Source of the DNA: Hyphococcus sp.
Lineage (GTDB): Bacteria > Pseudomonadota > Alphaproteobacteria > Caulobacterales > Parvularculaceae
Assembly (NCBI GenBank): GCA_021776415.1
Contig: JAJFFY010000056.1
Coordinates: 1 to 64,000, forward strand
Reading direction: 5' to 3'
DNA: 64,000 nt
Below are positions 61,945-64,000 of the stretch, in pieces (position 1 is the stretch's first letter; each line of letters opens with the position of its first letter). The notes beneath the pieces were generated by a model. That model had not been told where the DNA came from, did no database searches, and worked only from the letters and a program-made list of their open reading frames with translations. The position numbers and the translations under genes are program-made.

Positions 61945-63009
61945 TTAATAATTTATCGCCGGGCTTCCCGCAGGGTAGAAAACACCCATCAACCGCATCC
62001 CCTCGCTTAACGTGCATTCAAGAGAATGTCCCTGACGCGGCGGTAAATAAATCACATCGCCGGGCTTGACCGGCGCGCGGCAATTTTCAGTCCACATCAT
62101 GCCCTCGCCGGACAGTACCACAATGGCCTCTTCATACAGATGGCGATGGAAAGCCGCCCGCGATAATGGCACCTCGCCAATGAACTGGGTCACTTGTGTT
62201 GATCCAACCCGATTATCCACAAGCACCTGGTAAAAACGATCCGCCATTACATTAGTTTTTGTGCGATCGACGCTAACCCGACGTTCGGGGAATTGTTGAT
62301 CAAATGAGCCCGTAGGCTGATCTGGCCATAGCACGGCTTCAGCATGCGGGCAGATCGCCGCCATGATCTGCATGTCTTGAGCAGCTTCAATACGAAACGC
62401 TTCCTCCATACGGATAAAAATACCGGTTTCCGGCATCGCTTCAAAAGCCTCATCTTCGATGCGCACGACGCCCTTTCCGGAAATCACGAAGAGCACTGTG
62501 TCAGCGCACTTGTGCTGGCGCCAGGGTGAGCAACCCGGCGTAACGGTAAAAAGATATAAGCTCAGATCTTCAGCGCCATCCACGCGCGTTATCAATGACA
62601 ACGACGACAGCACGCCTTTGTGCGTAGCTGCGGCAAGATCCGGCGTCAGAACATAAGCGCCGCCATCTAGCAACGCCTTGCCTGTTGCGCCTCCATTGCG
62701 CGCGACAAGTTTTGCAGCCTTCATGGCGGTGATTTCCGCTTCCGACGCCTCCTCATAAGTATCCTGCAAATTATTATGGGCGCCGTCGCAATAGGGACCG
62801 CTGCATGTCCGTTTGCAGCCGCAGAGTAAAATATCTTCAGTTTTTTCAGCCGTAAATATAACTGGCTTAAACGCAGTATTGAGGTGCGATCCATCGCAAA
62901 AAGGCTGCGCTGTGCTTCGCCCGCAAGCGCACCACGCATAGCGATTTCCCTGTTTCACAGAGACCAGATAAGGCTTCGGCTTAGCAATTACGGGCTCGTC
63001 ATTGCTCAT
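61945..63009 (-). CDS. Fusion of two CDGSH iron-sulfur domains and a bicupin
   Basis: A 354-aa protein. Residues 20-45 and 60-80 are two complete CDGSH (mitoNEET-like) motifs: Cys27, Cys29, Cys38, His42 and Cys63, Cys65, Cys74, His78, each expected to bind a 2Fe-2S cluster. The rest is two cupin domains. The first (about 150-220) has lost most metal ligands. The second (about 270-345) keeps His288, His290, Glu294 and His328 in FHRHLYEEAIVVLSGEG and PPRQGHSLEC, so it should bind a metal and could be a dioxygenase or sensor. First gene of the minus operon, 26 bases before the transporter start. The combination of a redox 2Fe-2S domain with a cupin suggests an oxygenase-like function in the pathway. 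Confidence 0.88.
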   Translation of the reverse strand: MSNDEPVIAKPKPYLVSVKQGNRYAWCACGRSTAQPFCDGSHLNTAFKPVIFTAEKTEDILLCGCKRTCSGPYCDGAHNNLQDTYEEASEAEITAMKAAKLVARNGGATGKALLDGGAYVLTPDLAAATHKGVLSSLSLITRVDGAEDLSLYLFTVTPGCSPWRQHKCADTVLFVISGKGVVRIEDEAFEAMPETGIFIRMEEAFRIEAAQDMQIMAAICPHAEAVLWPDQPTGSFDQQFPERRVSVDRTKTNVMADRFYQVLVDNRVGSTQVTQFIGEVPLSRAAFHRHLYEEAIVVLSGEGMMWTENCRAPVKPGDVIYLPPRQGHSLECTLSEGMRLMGVFYPAGSPAINY

Positions 63010-63183
63010 GTCTTTCTTCCGTCGCTATGATCGCGTTTACAATCTAGATTTATATATGGCCGTATATCTCGACTGCGTGACAGGCCTGTCTCTGTGGAAA
63101 ACTCTATTGAGATCACATCTGTTGTCAAACTATCCTGCCTTTGTGATTTTCACGGCGCCATCTGATGTGCAAGAATGAAGCGC
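63010..63183. other. Short intergenic region upstream of the CDGSH-cupin operon
   Basis: No gene. This stretch of 174 bases should contain the promoter for the minus operon. No confident -35/-10 pair was identified; TTATATATGGCCGTATAT near 63051 is AT-rich and partly symmetric. Confidence 0.3.
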
Positions 63184-63480
63184 CTATCTACAATAGGTTT
63201 TGTGGAGCGTGCGTATAATGGCCGCTGCGGCTTTGTCGGCAATAGAATAGTAGATCGTTTGCGCATCGCGGCGCGTCGCAACTAGCCCTTCCTGTCGAAG
63301 GCGCGCGAGATGTTGCGATACAGTCGCCTGACGCAATTCAAGCTGGTCAGTCAATTCGCCAACCGATTTTTCACCATCGGCCATGTGACAAAGCAACATC
63401 AAGCGGTTACGTGACGCCATTGCCTTTAGAAGCTGCGCCGCTTCGTCCAGATTTTCTTCCATTTTTGCGTAGTCTGCCAT
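63184..63480 (-). CDS. ArsR-family winged-helix repressor
   Basis: A 98-aa regulator: AQLLKAMASRNRLMLLCHMA, DGEKSVGELTDQLELRQATV, SQHLARLRQEGLVATRRDAQ then TIYYSIAD. Cysteines are only at LLCH and the C-terminal YCR, so a thiol-based sensor like BigR/SqrR is possible but the typical pair is not obvious. A 7-base palindrome lies in front of it, and a DUF2892 gene is divergent, as in sulfur-responsive BigR-type loci. The sensor mechanism is inferred. Confidence 0.9.
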   Translation of the reverse strand: MADYAKMEENLDEAAQLLKAMASRNRLMLLCHMADGEKSVGELTDQLELRQATVSQHLARLRQEGLVATRRDAQTIYYSIADKAAAAIIRTLHKTYCR

Positions 63481-63493
63481 AAATTTAACTCTT

Positions 63494-63515
63494 TACATTC
63501 GTATATATGAATGTA
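63494..63515. promoter_or_regulatory. Candidate ArsR operator palindrome
   Basis: TACATTC-GTATATAT-GAATGTA is a perfect 7-base inverted repeat with an 8-base spacer, 13 bases before the ArsR start. The same intergenic region serves the divergent DUF2892 gene. ArsR/BigR proteins bind AT-rich palindromes of this size. Confidence 0.6.
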
Positions 63516-63595
63516 TATATACTATGCATCTTCGTGGCGCGCGTCTAGCTAAAAATTAATAGCGAGAATAATCCCGTGAGAAAGGATATCCAGAA

Positions 63596-63799
63596 ATGAA
63601 TATCGATCGAAGCATCTTTGCGTTTGCTGGTTTATTGATCCTGATCAGTCTCGGGCTCGGCCTTTTGGTGCATCCTTATTGGCATGGTCTGACCGCTTTA
63701 GTCGGGCTCAATATGTTCCAGGCGGCATTCACGAAAGTGTGTCCCATTGCGATCCTGTTAAAACGTATTGGCGTTAAGTCAGGGCCTGCGTTTCAATAA
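63596..63799 (+). CDS. DUF2892 small inner membrane protein
   Basis: A 67-aa protein with two membrane helices, starting MNIDRSIFAFAGLLILISLG and containing GLTALVGLNMFQAAFTKVCP then IAILLKRIG, which is the DUF2892 (YgaP-like membrane domain) pattern with its CP motif. Members accompany rhodanese or sulfide-handling genes. Divergent from the ArsR gene, which probably represses it. Confidence 0.88.
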   Translation: MNIDRSIFAFAGLLILISLGLGLLVHPYWHGLTALVGLNMFQAAFTKVCPIAILLKRIGVKSGPAFQ

Positions 63800-63843
63800 T
63801 TTTTACGGCAGAATAAGCCGTGAAACAGCGAAAGAGCTATGGC

Positions 63844-64000
63844 ATGAACTCGATTACATTAAGCGCTGTATCGAGACCCGCTCTATATATGTGGGCGGCA
63901 GCGGTTTTCAGTTTCTTCATGATCGCCCTGGTTGCTGCGCCGAGTTTGGCCCCAAATGCGTTCCCTTTCCTTCAGCCTCTCAAAATAGACACTGATCCGG
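63844..64000 (+). CDS. N-terminal part of an exported protein, cut by window edge
   Basis: ATG 63844 with AAAGAG upstream begins MNSITLSAVSRPALYMWAAA, then VFSFFMIALVAAPSLA, a signal peptide or membrane anchor, and continues with PNAFPFLQPLKIDTDP to the end of the window. Family not recognised. Position downstream of DUF2892 suggests co-regulation by the ArsR protein. Confidence 0.6.
   Translation, partial: MNSITLSAVSRPALYMWAAAVFSFFMIALVAAPSLAPNAFPFLQPLKIDTDP

Overview
The window comes from an alphaproteobacterium of moderate GC. This follows from the gene repertoire: an aa3-type oxidase operon with two subunit III-like genes, DUF2189, TonB receptors with Ala-x-Ala signal peptides, an IPIP-type (PEP-CTERM-like) sorting signal, fused indolepyruvate oxidoreductase subunits, and a salicylyl-/2-aminobenzoyl-CoA-type hydroxylase-OYE fusion. 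The closest feel is a marine or environmental Parvularculales/Hyphomonadales-like genome, but that placement is a guess from style and rests on no search.

Layout. 0-2 kb: a mobile-element patch with one near-intact integrase-type insertion sequence (IS; TIR TGTCCCTACCG) inserted into an IS3-type orfA. 2.1-7.4 kb (minus): ctaC-ctaD-subunit III-like-ctaE-subunit IV-cytochrome c, a complete terminal oxidase operon. 8-9.1 kb: a possible 50-aa membrane peptide and a DUF2189 membrane protein. 9.4-17.3 kb (plus): two very large uncharacterised proteins (about 1,200 and 1,412 aa), the first with a Tat-like signal. The stretch from about 0.3 to 17.7 kb is bracketed by diverged direct repeats of about 265 bp. 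18.1-22.6 kb (minus): a giant repeat-built surface protein ending in a PEP-CTERM-like anchor. 23.3-28.9 kb (plus): a TonB-dependent receptor and a TIR-TM-TolB-like-TPR protein. 29.1-39.9 kb: a segment bounded by a 260-bp inverted repeat of IS origin. It holds a two-gene cassette (membrane-anchored 464-aa protein and exported 1,442-aa protein with a C-terminal kinase-like fold), a frameshifted SnoaL-like pseudogene, an Old Yellow Enzyme (OYE) family reductase, an NTF2-like protein and a LysR regulator.

40-45 kb (minus): a hybrid histidine kinase with Hpt domain and a CadC-like membrane winged-helix regulator with a PD40 propeller. 45.2-48.7 kb (plus): a small envelope cluster of a LolA-like protein, DUF4189, a YceI lipoprotein, DUF4189 and an exported intradiol dioxygenase.

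49-63 kb: two convergent operons that look like one CoA-dependent aromatic catabolic module. The plus operon is SDR-MarR-crotonase-acyl-CoA dehydrogenase-Rid-(FAD hydroxylase + OYE fusion). The minus operon is (CDGSH2-bicupin)-NSS transporter-IorA-IorB-MarR-isatin hydrolase-like cyclase-SnoaL-like protein. The proposed logic is inference: import of an aromatic amino acid, conversion of the arylpyruvate to an arylacetyl-CoA by the Ior enzyme, side-chain shortening, and dearomatisation of an aminobenzoyl- or salicylyl-CoA. The right edge carries a divergent ArsR / DUF2892 pair and the start of another exported protein.

No rRNA, tRNA or CRISPR array was recognised. IS ends and transposase fragments of one family recur at least ten times and explain most of the non-coding stretches.
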